From Eubacteriales bacterium (GTDB lineage Bacteria > Bacillota > Clostridia > Christensenellales > CAG-138): a stretch of 6,869 bases of DNA. The DNA lies in the NCBI GenBank assembly GCA_030695285.1, contig JAUYTF010000111.1, positions 1 to 6,869 on the forward strand, given 5' to 3'. The translations under genes were made by a program, and so were the position numbers. The notes below the pieces were generated by a model, which saw only the letters and a list, made by a program, of their open reading frames with translations, was not told where the DNA came from and ran no database searches. Shown here one piece after another: positions 1 to 6,396 of the stretch. Numbering within the stretch: position 1 is the first letter of the stretch; each line of letters starts with the position of its first letter.

Positions 1-1557
1 ATGGTGGACGGCGTGCTGCTGCTCGTAGACGCGTTTGAAGGCTGCATGCCGCAAACGCGCTTCGTGCTACGCAAATCCCTCGAACTCAACAAGATCCCGA
101 TTCTGGTGGTCAACAAGGTCGACCGCCCCGGATCGCGTCCCATCGAGGTGGTCGATCAGGCGCTGGAGCTCTTCATCGAACTTGGCGCAACGGCAGATCA
201 GCTGGACTTCCCTGTAGTCTACGCCAGCGCGCGCGACAACATGAGCGGACACTCGCCGGACACAATGGAAAACAATATGGTTGCGCTCTTTGACACGATC
301 ATCAGCGCGATTCCCGCGCCGAGATTCCAGCCGGACGAACCGCTGCAAATCCTCTTTTCCTCCATCGATTACGACGACTACGTCGGGCGCATCGGCGTCG
401 GCCGCGTTGAGCGCGGAACGGCGAAAAAAGGCATGCCCGTGGTCATCTGCGGCGGCGAAGACAACCGCAAGATAGACACCAAGATCACGCGGCTCTACCG
501 CTATGAAGGGCTCAAGCGCGTCGAGGTGGACGAAGCGCCTTGCGGCGATATCGTCTGCGTGGCGGGTATGGAGTTCCTCAATGTCGGCGAGACCGTCTGC
601 GATCCGAACTGCATCGAGCCACTGCCGTTTGTGCACATCGACGAGCCCACGGTGAGCATGATGTTCATGCTCAACGACAGCCCGTTTGCGGGACGCGAAG
701 GCAAATATGTCACAGGGCGAAACCTCCGCGACCGTCTCTTTAACGAGGTAAAGACCAACATCTCCATGCGCGTAGAAGAGACCGAAGCCACCGACTCCTT
801 CCGCGTCAGCGGCAGAGGCGAGCTGCATCTTTCGATCCTGATCGAGACCATGCGCCGTCAGGGATATGAGTTCGCGGTCTCCCGCCCGAAGGTCATCTTC
901 CATAGGGATGACGCAGGAAACGTGCTTGAGCCGATCGAAGAACTCACCATCGACGTGCCGGTGGACTATGTCGGCGCGGTCATGGAAAAGCTCGGACAGC
1001 GCAAAGCGGAGCTTCAGGATATGACCAATCAGGGCGACAACAGCGTACGCCTGCAGTTCCTCGTGCCCGCGCGCGGGCTGATGGGCTATCGCTCGGAGCT
1101 GTTGACCGACACGCGCGGCAACGGCGTGATGAGCCATGTCTTCCACGAATACGAATCCTATCGCGGCCCCATCGAGGAGCGCAAGACAGGCTCCCTGGTC
1201 GCCCACGAGACGGGAGACACCTCCGGCTACGGCCTGTTTAACACGCAGGATCGCGGCAAGCTCTTCGTCGGCTCCGGTGTCCCTGTCTATGAAGGGCAGG
1301 TCGTCGGCGAAAACGCACGCGCGGGAGACATCGTTGTCAACGTCTGTAAAAAGAAACACGTCACCAATATGCGCGCCTCCGGTTCGGACGACGCGCTGCG
1401 CCTCACGCCGCCTGTGGTGCTCTCGCTTGAGCAGTGCCTCGAGTTCATTGCCGACGACGAGCTGGTCGAGGTAACGCCCAAGAGCATCCGTATGCGCAAG
1501 CGCTTCTTAAATAAAGACACGCGTTCAAAGTTCGCCAAGCAGATTGAGACGGTATAG
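1..1557 (+). CDS. typA: GTPase TypA/BipA, 5'-truncated by the window edge
   Basis: TypA/BipA is a translational GTPase related to EF-G and LepA. It binds the 70S ribosome and supports 50S assembly and growth under stress. The 518 visible residues align with E. coli BipA from about residue 91, so the P-loop, switch I and DTPGH motifs lie before the window and the first ATG is an internal Met, not the true start. Visible: the G4 motif NKVD (residues 38-41) and G5-like SAR (76-78); a beta-barrel domain II from about 112; the EF-G III/V-like region with VSGRGELHLS (269-278) and SRPKVIF (294-300); and the TypA-specific C-terminal domain with TQDRGKLF (415-422), TNMRASGSDDA (455-465) and the basic tail (500-512). 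The ORF is intact to the TAG stop. It is followed 35 nt later by an acetyltransferase gene, probably co-transcribed. Identification is secure from whole-length family resemblance. Confidence 0.97.
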   Translation: MVDGVLLLVDAFEGCMPQTRFVLRKSLELNKIPILVVNKVDRPGSRPIEVVDQALELFIELGATADQLDFPVVYASARDNMSGHSPDTMENNMVALFDTIISAIPAPRFQPDEPLQILFSSIDYDDYVGRIGVGRVERGTAKKGMPVVICGGEDNRKIDTKITRLYRYEGLKRVEVDEAPCGDIVCVAGMEFLNVGETVCDPNCIEPLPFVHIDEPTVSMMFMLNDSPFAGREGKYVTGRNLRDRLFNEVKTNISMRVEETEATDSFRVSGRGELHLSILIETMRRQGYEFAVSRPKVIFHRDDAGNVLEPIEELTIDVPVDYVGAVMEKLGQRKAELQDMTNQGDNSVRLQFLVPARGLMGYRSELLTDTRGNGVMSHVFHEYESYRGPIEERKTGSLVAHETGDTSGYGLFNTQDRGKLFVGSGVPVYEGQVVGENARAGDIVVNVCKKKHVTNMRASGSDDALRLTPPVVLSLEQCLEFIADDELVEVTPKSIRMRKRFLNKDTRSKFAKQIETV

Positions 1558-1575
1558 TCTGCCGCCTCCAACGCG

Positions 1576-1582
1576 AAAGGAG
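1576..1582 (+). promoter_or_regulatory. Ribosome binding site of the GNAT gene
   Basis: AAAGGAG lies 10 nt before the ATG at 1593. It fixes this start, since no other in-frame ATG follows within the first 58 codons. The site falls in the 35-nt gap after typA, where no promoter is evident. Confidence 0.75.
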
Positions 1583-1592
1583 CGAAGAATCG

Positions 1593-2033
1593 ATGCTTCG
1601 CCTCGTCGAGATCGACCGCCACAACTATCTATCGGTGTTGGATCTCTCCGTTTCAACGGAGCAGCGGGATCTTGTCGCGACGAATCAATACTCGCTCGCG
1701 CAGGCATATGCCCAGCCGGAGTGCGTTCCTCTTGCGCTGTATGCGGAGAATAAGCCCGTCGGCTTTGCGATGTATAGCCTCGATGAGGACGATCATCAAT
1801 TTTGGATCTACCGGCTGATGATCGACCAGCGGTATCAGGGCGTAGGCTACGGGCGCGAGGCAATGCGGTTGCTCATTGAGCGCATCCGGGGATTATCGGA
1901 CGACGAGCACAGGCGCATCTACATCAGCTTTGAGCCGGAGAACGAGATCGCCAAGTCGCTCTATGAAAGCCTCGGCTTCATGCCAGACGGGCGCATGCTC
2001 TACGGCGAGGTTGTATATTTTCTTGAGTTGTAG
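1593..2033 (+). CDS. GNAT N-acetyltransferase, BltD/PaiA (spermidine acetyltransferase)-like
   Basis: A 146-residue single-domain GNAT protein that should transfer acetyl from acetyl-CoA to an amine in the cytoplasm. Motif A, which binds the CoA pyrophosphate, is RLMIDQRYQGVGYG (residues 74-87). Motif B is the C-terminal NEIAKSLYESLGF (117-129), with Tyr124 in the usual general-acid position. The segments PVGFAMYSLDED (56-67) and the layout of WIYRLMIDQRYQGVGYG closely resemble B. subtilis BltD, a spermine/spermidine acetyltransferase, so a polyamine substrate is the best guess. Substrate assignment within GNATs is weak, and a different amine or a protein N-terminus is possible. Length is normal for the family. 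It is probably the last gene of the typA transcript and ends 20 nt before a strong terminator. Confidence 0.88.
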   Translation: MLRLVEIDRHNYLSVLDLSVSTEQRDLVATNQYSLAQAYAQPECVPLALYAENKPVGFAMYSLDEDDHQFWIYRLMIDQRYQGVGYGREAMRLLIERIRGLSDDEHRRIYISFEPENEIAKSLYESLGFMPDGRMLYGEVVYFLEL

Positions 2034-2053
2034 AAAACGTTCTTTTCGCATTA

Positions 2054-2085
2054 AAAACGCCACCCCGCTCGCGGGATGGCGTTTT
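2054..2085. terminator. Bidirectional intrinsic terminator between converging operons
   Basis: A perfect 9-bp outer stem (AAAACGCCA at 2054-2062, TGGCGTTTT at 2077-2085) encloses CCCG/CGGG after one C-A mismatch, with a CTCG loop at 2068-2071. The A-run on one flank and T-run on the other give a U-tail in both directions. It can therefore end the typA-GNAT transcript on the plus strand and the M20 operon, whose stop is at 2104-2106, on the minus strand. Confidence 0.87.
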
Positions 2086-2103
2086 GCGCGTTTTGCGTTG
2101 TGT

Positions 2104-3543
2104 TTACAGGGTGCGCATCAGGCGCACGTAAAACTGCACCGTCTTGACGATTTTCTCAAGCGGAATGTGCTCGTCGTGTCCGTGGATGCCCGCACGCTCC
2201 TCTTTCGTGAGTTCCATCGTTGAGAAGCGGTAGACGTTTTCTGATATCGCGCTGTGATGGCGCGAGTCGGAAGCTGCAAACATCAGATACGGCGATATCT
2301 CCGCCTCCGGCCATGTCTCGGCGATGGCATGCGTGAGCTTCTCCCAGCCGTAGCCCTGCGTGTGCGAAATCTTGCAGGGGTCCGTGCCGTGGATGATGCT
2401 CACCGCGATGCCGTCGTCCGCGACGAGGGTTTTAAGCCGCTTTAGCGTGCTTTCGCAGGTGCTGCCGCTGATGATGCGCAGGTTTGCCACCATCCGCGCG
2501 CGCGGAGGCAGGACGTTGCTTGCCTTGCTGCCCTCCGCCATGGTAAACGCGCAGGTGGTGCGCATCATGGCGTTGAGCTCGCCGCCAGATTTTTTGCAAA
2601 TGGCATCCAGCACGGGCAAAAAGCACCAGAGGTTTGCGAAGATCAACCGGTAGACGAACGAGGAGCGCCGCCCTAGCGTATCAAACATCTCCGCGACGGG
2701 CTTGGTGAGCGTTGCAGGAAACGGTTTGGCTTCAATGCGCGTCACCGCGCGAGCCAGGCGCCCGATGCCCGTATGTGACGGCGGAGCGGAAGCATGCCCG
2801 CCTGCGCCTTCTATGACGAACTGCACGTCCATCAGTCCCTTTTCCGCGATGCCGATCAGTGCGCATGGCTGCTTGACGCCGGGGAAAACTCCCTCGACGA
2901 CCGCGCCGCCCTCGTCCAGTACCAGCGCAGGCACGATGCCGCGTGCGCGCAGGGTCTCAACGATGACCGGCTGGGATTTGCCCGCGACCTCTTCATCCCC
3001 CGCAAAGGCGAAATACATGTCGTTCTCCGGCACAAACCCGTCCGAGAGCAGATGCTCCGCAGCTTCCATCACGCCAAGCAGCGTGCATTTTGTGTCCAAC
3101 GTGCCGCGCCCCCAGAGGATTCCGTCCTCGACAAGGCCATCGAACGCAGGTTTTGTCCACTGCTCCTCGTTGACGGGCACCACGTCGTAATGCGACATAA
3201 ACACGGCGGGTTTTTCCGCGCTCTTTCCCTTCAGGAAGAACAGAACGCCGCTGGGCCCGATCTCTTCGTAGGAGCACCTCTCAAACACCGTTGGATAGTG
3301 CCGCCGCAGCAGCGCGCGGAACTTTGCAAACTCCGCCTTGTCAATGCGCTCGTCCTCATAATAGGAAATCGTCTTGCAGCGGATCATGTCTGCTAGGTGC
3401 GCAATCGCCGCCTGTTCGTCCGCCGCGACCCCTGTGGGCGCGACTGCTTCCGTTGCTCTGGGTTTGAATCGCAGCGCGCGGATGATGATAACCGCGAAAA
3501 ACGCGACGACAAGCGCCGCAAGCGCAATCCAGAAATACGTCAT
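2104..3543 (-). CDS. Membrane-anchored M20 metallopeptidase, carboxypeptidase S/PM20D1-like
   Basis: A 479-residue di-zinc amidohydrolase of the M20 clan, a family that cleaves C-terminal peptide bonds or N-acyl amino acids. The metal and catalytic set is complete: His118 in SHYDVVPV, bridging Asp150 in GRGTLDTK, catalytic Glu184 and ligand Glu185 in AGDEEVAGKS, Asp210 in LVLDEGG, and His454 in GIHGHDEHIP. The lid/dimerisation domain carries GGHASAPP (248-255), and SDSRHH (425-430) matches the substrate-carboxylate arginine motif of the PM20D1/CPS group. Residues 4-22 form one membrane helix followed by RALRFKPR, so the positive-inside rule predicts a cytoplasmic catalytic domain. The start at 3543 is chosen because GAGGGAG lies 9 nt upstream; an in-frame ATG at 3591 would add 16 residues but has no Shine-Dalgarno. 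It is the last gene of the operon with two membrane proteins, 83 nt after the middle gene. The substrate is unknown. Confidence 0.9.
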   Translation of the reverse strand: MTYFWIALAALVVAFFAVIIIRALRFKPRATEAVAPTGVAADEQAAIAHLADMIRCKTISYYEDERIDKAEFAKFRALLRRHYPTVFERCSYEEIGPSGVLFFLKGKSAEKPAVFMSHYDVVPVNEEQWTKPAFDGLVEDGILWGRGTLDTKCTLLGVMEAAEHLLSDGFVPENDMYFAFAGDEEVAGKSQPVIVETLRARGIVPALVLDEGGAVVEGVFPGVKQPCALIGIAEKGLMDVQFVIEGAGGHASAPPSHTGIGRLARAVTRIEAKPFPATLTKPVAEMFDTLGRRSSFVYRLIFANLWCFLPVLDAICKKSGGELNAMMRTTCAFTMAEGSKASNVLPPRARMVANLRIISGSTCESTLKRLKTLVADDGIAVSIIHGTDPCKISHTQGYGWEKLTHAIAETWPEAEISPYLMFAASDSRHHSAISENVYRFSTMELTKEERAGIHGHDEHIPLEKIVKTVQFYVRLMRTL

Positions 3544-3560
3544 GGGTTTTATCTCCCTCT

Positions 3561-3581
3561 CCGCTTCCGGTTCAGAAGCGG
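3561..3581 (-). other. Perfect 7-bp inverted repeat just before the M20 ribosome binding site
   Basis: CCGCTTC (3561-3567) and GAAGCGG (3575-3581) pair perfectly around a 7-nt loop. On the minus-strand RNA the hairpin ends about three nucleotides before the GGGAG ribosome binding site (3553-3557). There is no U-tail, so it is not a terminator. It could be an RNA-processing or stability element that sets M20 expression apart from the membrane genes, or chance within the 83-nt spacer. Confidence 0.45.
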
Positions 3582-3626
3582 GTGCCTGCATTGCTTGCTC
3601 GGCTCAATACCGGACTTAAAATCAGA

Positions 3627-4289
3627 TTACAGCAGGTTTTTCTTGTAAAGAACTCTTGCCACGCCGATGGCGATTAGGGCGCCGACGGGCACGAGAATGC
3701 CCACCGCGCTCCCAAGCGACGGCACGAGCAAAAACAGCGTGATCATGAACAGAAGCGGCGCAATCGCGATCTTCCAATCCTTGGAAATGAACACCACGCC
3801 GAGCGCACCGAAGAGAGCAGGCAGGATATTCTCAAACGCCGGCTGGAGCACGGGGCTTTCCAGCACCGGCGCAATCTGGGAGAGCAGCAGCACGCCAAGC
3901 GCGATGATCAGCGTTGTGACGATAGAGCTGGTGGCAATGGCGAGCGTCGAGATTACCTCGCCCTCCTCCGTGCCGGGCTGCACGCCTGCGCGATCCATGG
4001 AGTTGAGCGCACAGGGCACCTTGAGATTTGCTAGGTTTCCGGTCACAAAGCCGAGATAGGAGCCGCCTGTGCCAAGCATGGGCACATAGGTGAACACCTC
4101 TATCACGCCGACTGTCCAGAAAATCGGCGCTACGCTGAGCAGGCCTTTGAGCACGCCGCCAACCGGAGGCCAGGCGCTGTAGTAAACGCAGATGGCGGCG
4201 GGGACTGCCAGCAGCAGCGCAAGCGCGCTGAACATCCAGATCCGGCCCGTTTTATGTACGCTGTCGCGATAACTCAATTCTTGTTTCAT
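3627..4289 (-). CDS. Polytopic membrane protein, probable partner subunit of the DUF5058 protein
   Basis: A 220-residue inner-membrane protein that I cannot name. Hydrophobic spans are visible at about 17-37, 48-70, 111-140, 154-168, 173-190 and 194-213. Between the second and third is a polar, glycine-rich stretch at 72-110, containing GTGGSYLGFVTGNLANLKVP and then a Met-Asp-Arg and acidic TEEGE. This is the most likely functional loop, as transporters often carry Gly/Asn-rich re-entrant segments here. No signal peptide, ATPase or enzymatic motif is present. The start is set by GAGGAAGG 9 nt upstream; that site overlaps the TGA stop of the preceding gene, so the two are translationally coupled and probably made in equal amounts. 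Paired integral membrane proteins beside a peptidase recall the DUF969/DUF979 pairs found with pyroglutamyl peptidase. By analogy only, this is inferred to be half of a two-subunit transporter. Confidence 0.8.
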   Translation of the reverse strand: MKQELSYRDSVHKTGRIWMFSALALLLAVPAAICVYYSAWPPVGGVLKGLLSVAPIFWTVGVIEVFTYVPMLGTGGSYLGFVTGNLANLKVPCALNSMDRAGVQPGTEEGEVISTLAIATSSIVTTLIIALGVLLLSQIAPVLESPVLQPAFENILPALFGALGVVFISKDWKIAIAPLLFMITLFLLVPSLGSAVGILVPVGALIAIGVARVLYKKNLL

Positions 4290-4304
4290 ATTCGTTTTCC
4301 TTCC

Positions 4305-5039
4305 TCAGCCGATCATGCTCTGAACCAGTGTCGTAATCGGAATCGAAAGCGCCATGCCGCCTAAAAGGCTGATCGGCAGCGCGTAGTCCTCGATCCATTT
4401 TGCGTTGAACGCCTTACGGATGAGCCCGCAGGTCATCATGAGCACCGCGCTGGCGAGCATAACAAACACGGGAATCCAGCCCGCGAGCCCTTCTTGCACA
4501 CGCGCGAACACAAGGCCCAGAAACGCCGAGATCATGCCCAGGAAAAGGCCTGAGAGGAAGATCTGGCCCCATTTGGAGTCCTTGCTCTTGATGCTGCTGA
4601 TGCCTTTTTCGATCTTTTTGCCGAGCAGCGGAACCAAAAGCAGCCCCGGTATGATGCCGAGCGCCATGACCCACGCAATTGCCGAAAAAATCTTCGGGTC
4701 TGTGATGCGCTGCGAAAGCGAGGCGCCGACCGCGGTCGCTGCGGCGGCGGCAGCCGTCGCTTCATACGTCAGCGACCCGATGACCGAAAGCCTCAGCCAC
4801 GGCAGCGGAAACCCAAGGGCGTTGCTCAGCGCGATCACGCCAAGCAGGATTGCAATCGCAGGCGCGACGGTGAAGAGCGCGGAGGATCCTACGGTTTTTT
4901 TGAGCGCCTTCATGTCCATGCCGAGTTCTTTGCCGCGCCTCCATGCCTTGATAAAAAAGACGACGGATTGCAGCAGTACGAACGCGATCACCAAAGCGAC
5001 CACAACGTACATGAACGTGTTGTTGGGGTTAAATTCCAT
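4305..5039 (-). CDS. DUF5058-type membrane protein, probable transporter subunit
   Basis: A 244-residue integral membrane protein resembling the DUF5058 family: an N-terminal MEFNPN, a first helix ending in FFIKAWRRGKELGMD (28-42), and AWVMALGIIPGLLLVPLLGKK (122-142). About six or seven membrane spans are visible, near 9-30, 53-74, 84-108, 117-140, 158-180, 187-207 and 216-240. Span three contains TYEATAAAAAATAVG (91-105), an unusual alanine-rich helix that could line a pore or pack tightly against a partner. The start at 5039 has AAGGGAG 7 nt upstream. The in-frame ATG at 5126 would add 29 residues encoded by the promoter region and lacks a ribosome site. It is the first gene of the operon; its TGA overlaps the ribosome site of the next membrane gene. 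The family has no established function that I know of, so a transport role is inferred from topology and context. Confidence 0.82.
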   Translation of the reverse strand: MEFNPNNTFMYVVVALVIAFVLLQSVVFFIKAWRRGKELGMDMKALKKTVGSSALFTVAPAIAILLGVIALSNALGFPLPWLRLSVIGSLTYEATAAAAAATAVGASLSQRITDPKIFSAIAWVMALGIIPGLLLVPLLGKKIEKGISSIKSKDSKWGQIFLSGLFLGMISAFLGLVFARVQEGLAGWIPVFVMLASAVLMMTCGLIRKAFNAKWIEDYALPISLLGGMALSIPITTLVQSMIG

Positions 5040-5098
5040 CCCGGTTCTCCCTTCTATTTTGACAGCAAAACAAAAGATATATTGTATATACTCTGAGT

Positions 5099-5126
5099 AG
5101 TATATCAGATTAGGGCAATGATTCAA
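5099..5126 (-). promoter_or_regulatory. Probable sigma-70/sigma-A promoter of the DUF5058-M20 operon
   Basis: On the minus strand, TTGAAT (5126-5121) is followed by a 16-bp spacer and TATACT (5104-5099). A TG one base upstream of the hexamer makes an extended -10. Transcription would begin near 5091, leaving a leader of about 52 nt before the ATG at 5039. This agrees with rejecting the upstream ATG at 5126. Confidence 0.6.
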
Positions 5127-5130
5127 TCAT
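5118..5130. promoter_or_regulatory. Perfect palindrome over the -35 box, candidate operator
   Basis: ATGATTCAATCAT is a 13-bp perfect dyad centred on 5124 and covers the whole proposed -35 element of the operon promoter. The second repeat copy has the same site with one mismatch in the outer arm (5216-5228). The position suits a repressor, but no regulator gene is adjacent. Confidence 0.4.
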
Positions 5131-5164
5131 CTGGTTATGATTTGTGTTCTGTTTTCGGGCTTGG

Positions 5165-5182
5165 CAATATAGAAATATATTG
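5165..5182. other. Inverted repeat CAATATA-GAAA-TATATTG
   Basis: A perfect 7-bp dyad with a 4-bp spacer lies at the right end of the first repeat copy, upstream of the operon promoter. The left arm is shared with the second copy (5263-5268) but the right arm is not, so the dyad is specific to copy one. It may be a regulator site or an accident of AT-rich sequence. Confidence 0.3.
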
Positions 5183-5285
5183 TGCAAGCGCTGTACCGTA
5201 TATCAGGTTCGCGCAATGATTCAATCGTTTGGGAATGAATTGTGTTTTATTTTCGGGCTTGGCAATATGCGATTCTTCGTTGCGA

Positions 5286-5314
5286 GCGCGCATCGGTTCC
5301 GCCCGTTTGCGCGC
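5286..5314 (-). other. GC-rich hairpin downstream of rarD
   Basis: Minus-strand GCGCGCA (5314-5308) can pair with TGCGCGC (5292-5286) 16 nt after the rarD stop. No U-run follows, so it is not a convincing intrinsic terminator. RarD transcripts may be stabilised here or read on into the operon control region. Confidence 0.25.
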
Positions 5315-5329
5315 ATTGAGCTGCTGATG

Positions 5330-6217
5330 CTATGCTTTCAGACGCGCTTTTCGCGCACGCTGCGTCATGCCAATGGTATACAGCACCAACGCGGCTGCGA
5401 TAAACGCAAACGCGATGATGCGATCTTGTGTAAGCACCTCTTTAAAAACCAGCACGCCGATGAGCATTTGCAGCGTCGGGCTGGAATACTGCAAAAACCC
5501 GACCGTCGTGAGCGGCAGGCGGTTGATACCAACGGTGAACAGAATCAGCGGGCTCGCGGTAACGACCCCGGTGAGCAGCAGCAGCACCGTCGTGAGCGGG
5601 GTGAGTTTTGCAAGGGAGGCATGGCTCGCGGGAGCCAGAACGAGAAACGCCAGCGCGAAAGGCGCGATTAGCAGCGTCTCCACAGCAATGCTCGCAAGTC
5701 CGCCGACGCCGGCGAGCTTCTTGAGCGTTCCATAAAGGCCAAACGACAACGCGAGTACGACCGCGATCCAAGGAAACGCGCCGTATGCAATGGTCGCGAT
5801 CAAAACGCCGATTGTCGCAAGACCGAGCGCAATCCAGTCGATCACGCCGCTGGTTTCGTGAAACAGCGCGATACCGATGGCGAACACCACGAGCGGATTC
5901 ATATAGTATCCCAGGCTGGAGTCGAGCAGATGTCCCGCGTTGACCGCCCAGATATACACGCCCCAGTTGATGGTGATGATGATCGCCGCCGGAATCATGT
6001 AGCGCATCTTCTTCTTATCGCGGATAACGGCTTTTACGTCTTTTGTTTTTTTTGTGATCAGCAGAATTCCAGCGGTAAACACCGCAGACCATATGATTCG
6101 ATTGGCCAAAATGAACACAGCGTCCATTTCCTCCAGTAAACGCCAGTATAAGGGCAGTAGCCCCCAGAGGATATAGCACGCAAGCGCGCTGAGCAGTCCG
6201 ATATTGCGTTCTTTCAT
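5330..6217 (-). CDS. rarD: EamA/DMT-family transporter RarD
   Basis: A 295-residue inner-membrane permease of the drug/metabolite transporter superfamily, with ten predicted helices in two EamA repeats. Family hallmarks are clear: YILWGLLPLYW (15-25), NRIIWS (39-44), NWGVYIWAVNAGHLLDSSLG (84-103) followed by YYMNPLV (104-110), and ASPLILFTVGINRLPLTTVG (221-240) followed by FLQYSSPTLQ (241-250). The match to E. coli RarD is extensive; that protein is labelled 'chloramphenicol-sensitive', but the true substrate is not established. One small departure is Asn39 where E. coli has His in THRVIWS. The start at 6217 gives the usual family length; an in-frame ATG at 6358 would add 47 non-membrane residues. 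The likely ribosome site is GGAG 12 nt upstream, a longer gap than at neighbouring genes, so translation may be modest. The gene is apparently monocistronic. Confidence 0.95.
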   Translation of the reverse strand: MKERNIGLLSALACYILWGLLPLYWRLLEEMDAVFILANRIIWSAVFTAGILLITKKTKDVKAVIRDKKKMRYMIPAAIIITINWGVYIWAVNAGHLLDSSLGYYMNPLVVFAIGIALFHETSGVIDWIALGLATIGVLIATIAYGAFPWIAVVLALSFGLYGTLKKLAGVGGLASIAVETLLIAPFALAFLVLAPASHASLAKLTPLTTVLLLLTGVVTASPLILFTVGINRLPLTTVGFLQYSSPTLQMLIGVLVFKEVLTQDRIIAFAFIAAALVLYTIGMTQRARKARLKA

Positions 6218-6242
6218 ATATACATTACACTCCGTTCCGACT

Positions 6243-6270
6243 ATTTTAACACAGACGAAACGAGGAGCAA
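6243..6270 (-). promoter_or_regulatory. Candidate rarD promoter
   Basis: Minus-strand TTGCTC (6270-6265), a 16-bp spacer and TAAAAT (6248-6243) preceded by TG form an extended -10 promoter. Initiation would fall near 6236, roughly 20 nt before the rarD ATG. The -35 is weak. If used, it makes rarD partly independent of the terminator at 6361-6396. Confidence 0.4.
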
Positions 6271-6288
6271 ATGTTTTTATATCAGAAA

Positions 6289-6309
6289 CGCGCAATTCAC
6301 TCTTGCGCG
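6289..6309. other. Perfect 7-bp inverted repeat upstream of the rarD promoter
   Basis: CGCGCAA (6289-6295) and TTGCGCG (6303-6309) flank a 7-nt loop about 19 bp upstream of the proposed rarD -35. On the minus strand only three Ts follow, so as a terminator it is weak. It may be an operator for rarD. Confidence 0.4.
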
Positions 6310-6360
6310 GCCAATTATGCCAGCGGTTAAATGTCGCACTTGGCGATAGAAAATGCACTG

Positions 6361-6396
6361 AAAAAAAGAAACTCCCCCGGATTTCTCCGAGGGAAG
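6361..6396 (-). terminator. Strong intrinsic terminator downstream of the 25-codon ORF
   Basis: On the minus-strand RNA, CUUCCC (6396-6391) pairs with GGGGAG (6377-6372) including one G-U. After a bulged U, CGGA and UCCG pair around a GAAA tetraloop (6385-6382). UUUCUUUUUUU (6371-6361) follows directly. It ends transcription entering from the right about 145 nt before rarD, so either the upstream RNA is a separate unit or this is an attenuator of rarD. Confidence 0.8.

Larger units (their letters stand above)
5093..5288. repeat. 98-bp tandem duplication upstream of the DUF5058 operon
   Basis: Two head-to-tail copies occupy 5093-5190 and 5191-5288. The central 70 bp (5101-5170 against 5199-5268) match at 60 of 70 positions with no gaps; the edges have decayed, though a TGC-AGCGC match persists near each right end. 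Two blocks are perfectly kept: CAATGATTCAATC (5116-5128 and 5214-5226) and the 19-nt TTTTCGGGCTTGGCAATAT (5152-5170 and 5250-5268). Both copies contain a minus-strand promoter-like element. The second copy (TTGAAT, 16 bp, TGATATACG) has a weaker -10 at 5202-5197. No gene is seen in the stretch between rarD and the operon. Confidence 0.88.

Noticed and set aside
67..1359. A 430-codon open frame on the minus strand opposite typA
   Set aside because: TypA on the plus strand is unmistakable along its whole length. The opposing frame is kept open by GC-rich third positions and its translation resembles no protein family.
2794..3396. A 200-codon plus-strand frame (and several shorter ones) inside the M20 gene
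   Set aside because: The minus-strand M20 protein has every catalytic motif in order, so the plus-strand frames are shadows without ribosome sites.
3544..3591. Upstream start for the M20 peptidase at 3591
   Set aside because: It adds 16 polar residues before the membrane anchor, lacks a Shine-Dalgarno and reads through the hairpin and ribosome site that serve the start at 3543.
5040..5126. Upstream start for the DUF5058 protein at 5126
   Set aside because: The 29 extra codons coincide with the extended -10 promoter and leader; the start at 5039 has a good ribosome site and the expected family N-terminus.
5093..5288. A CRISPR array or insertion-sequence ends
   Set aside because: There are only two long adjacent copies in direct orientation, without short spacers, terminal inverted repeats or a transposase.
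5144..5671. A 175-codon plus-strand frame across the repeat and the end of rarD
   Set aside because: It runs antisense to conserved RarD sequence, its translation is low-complexity and charged, and it has no ribosome site.
6218..6358. Upstream start for RarD at 6358
   Set aside because: It would add 47 residues not seen in the family and overlap the candidate promoter; 295 residues from 6217 is the normal length.
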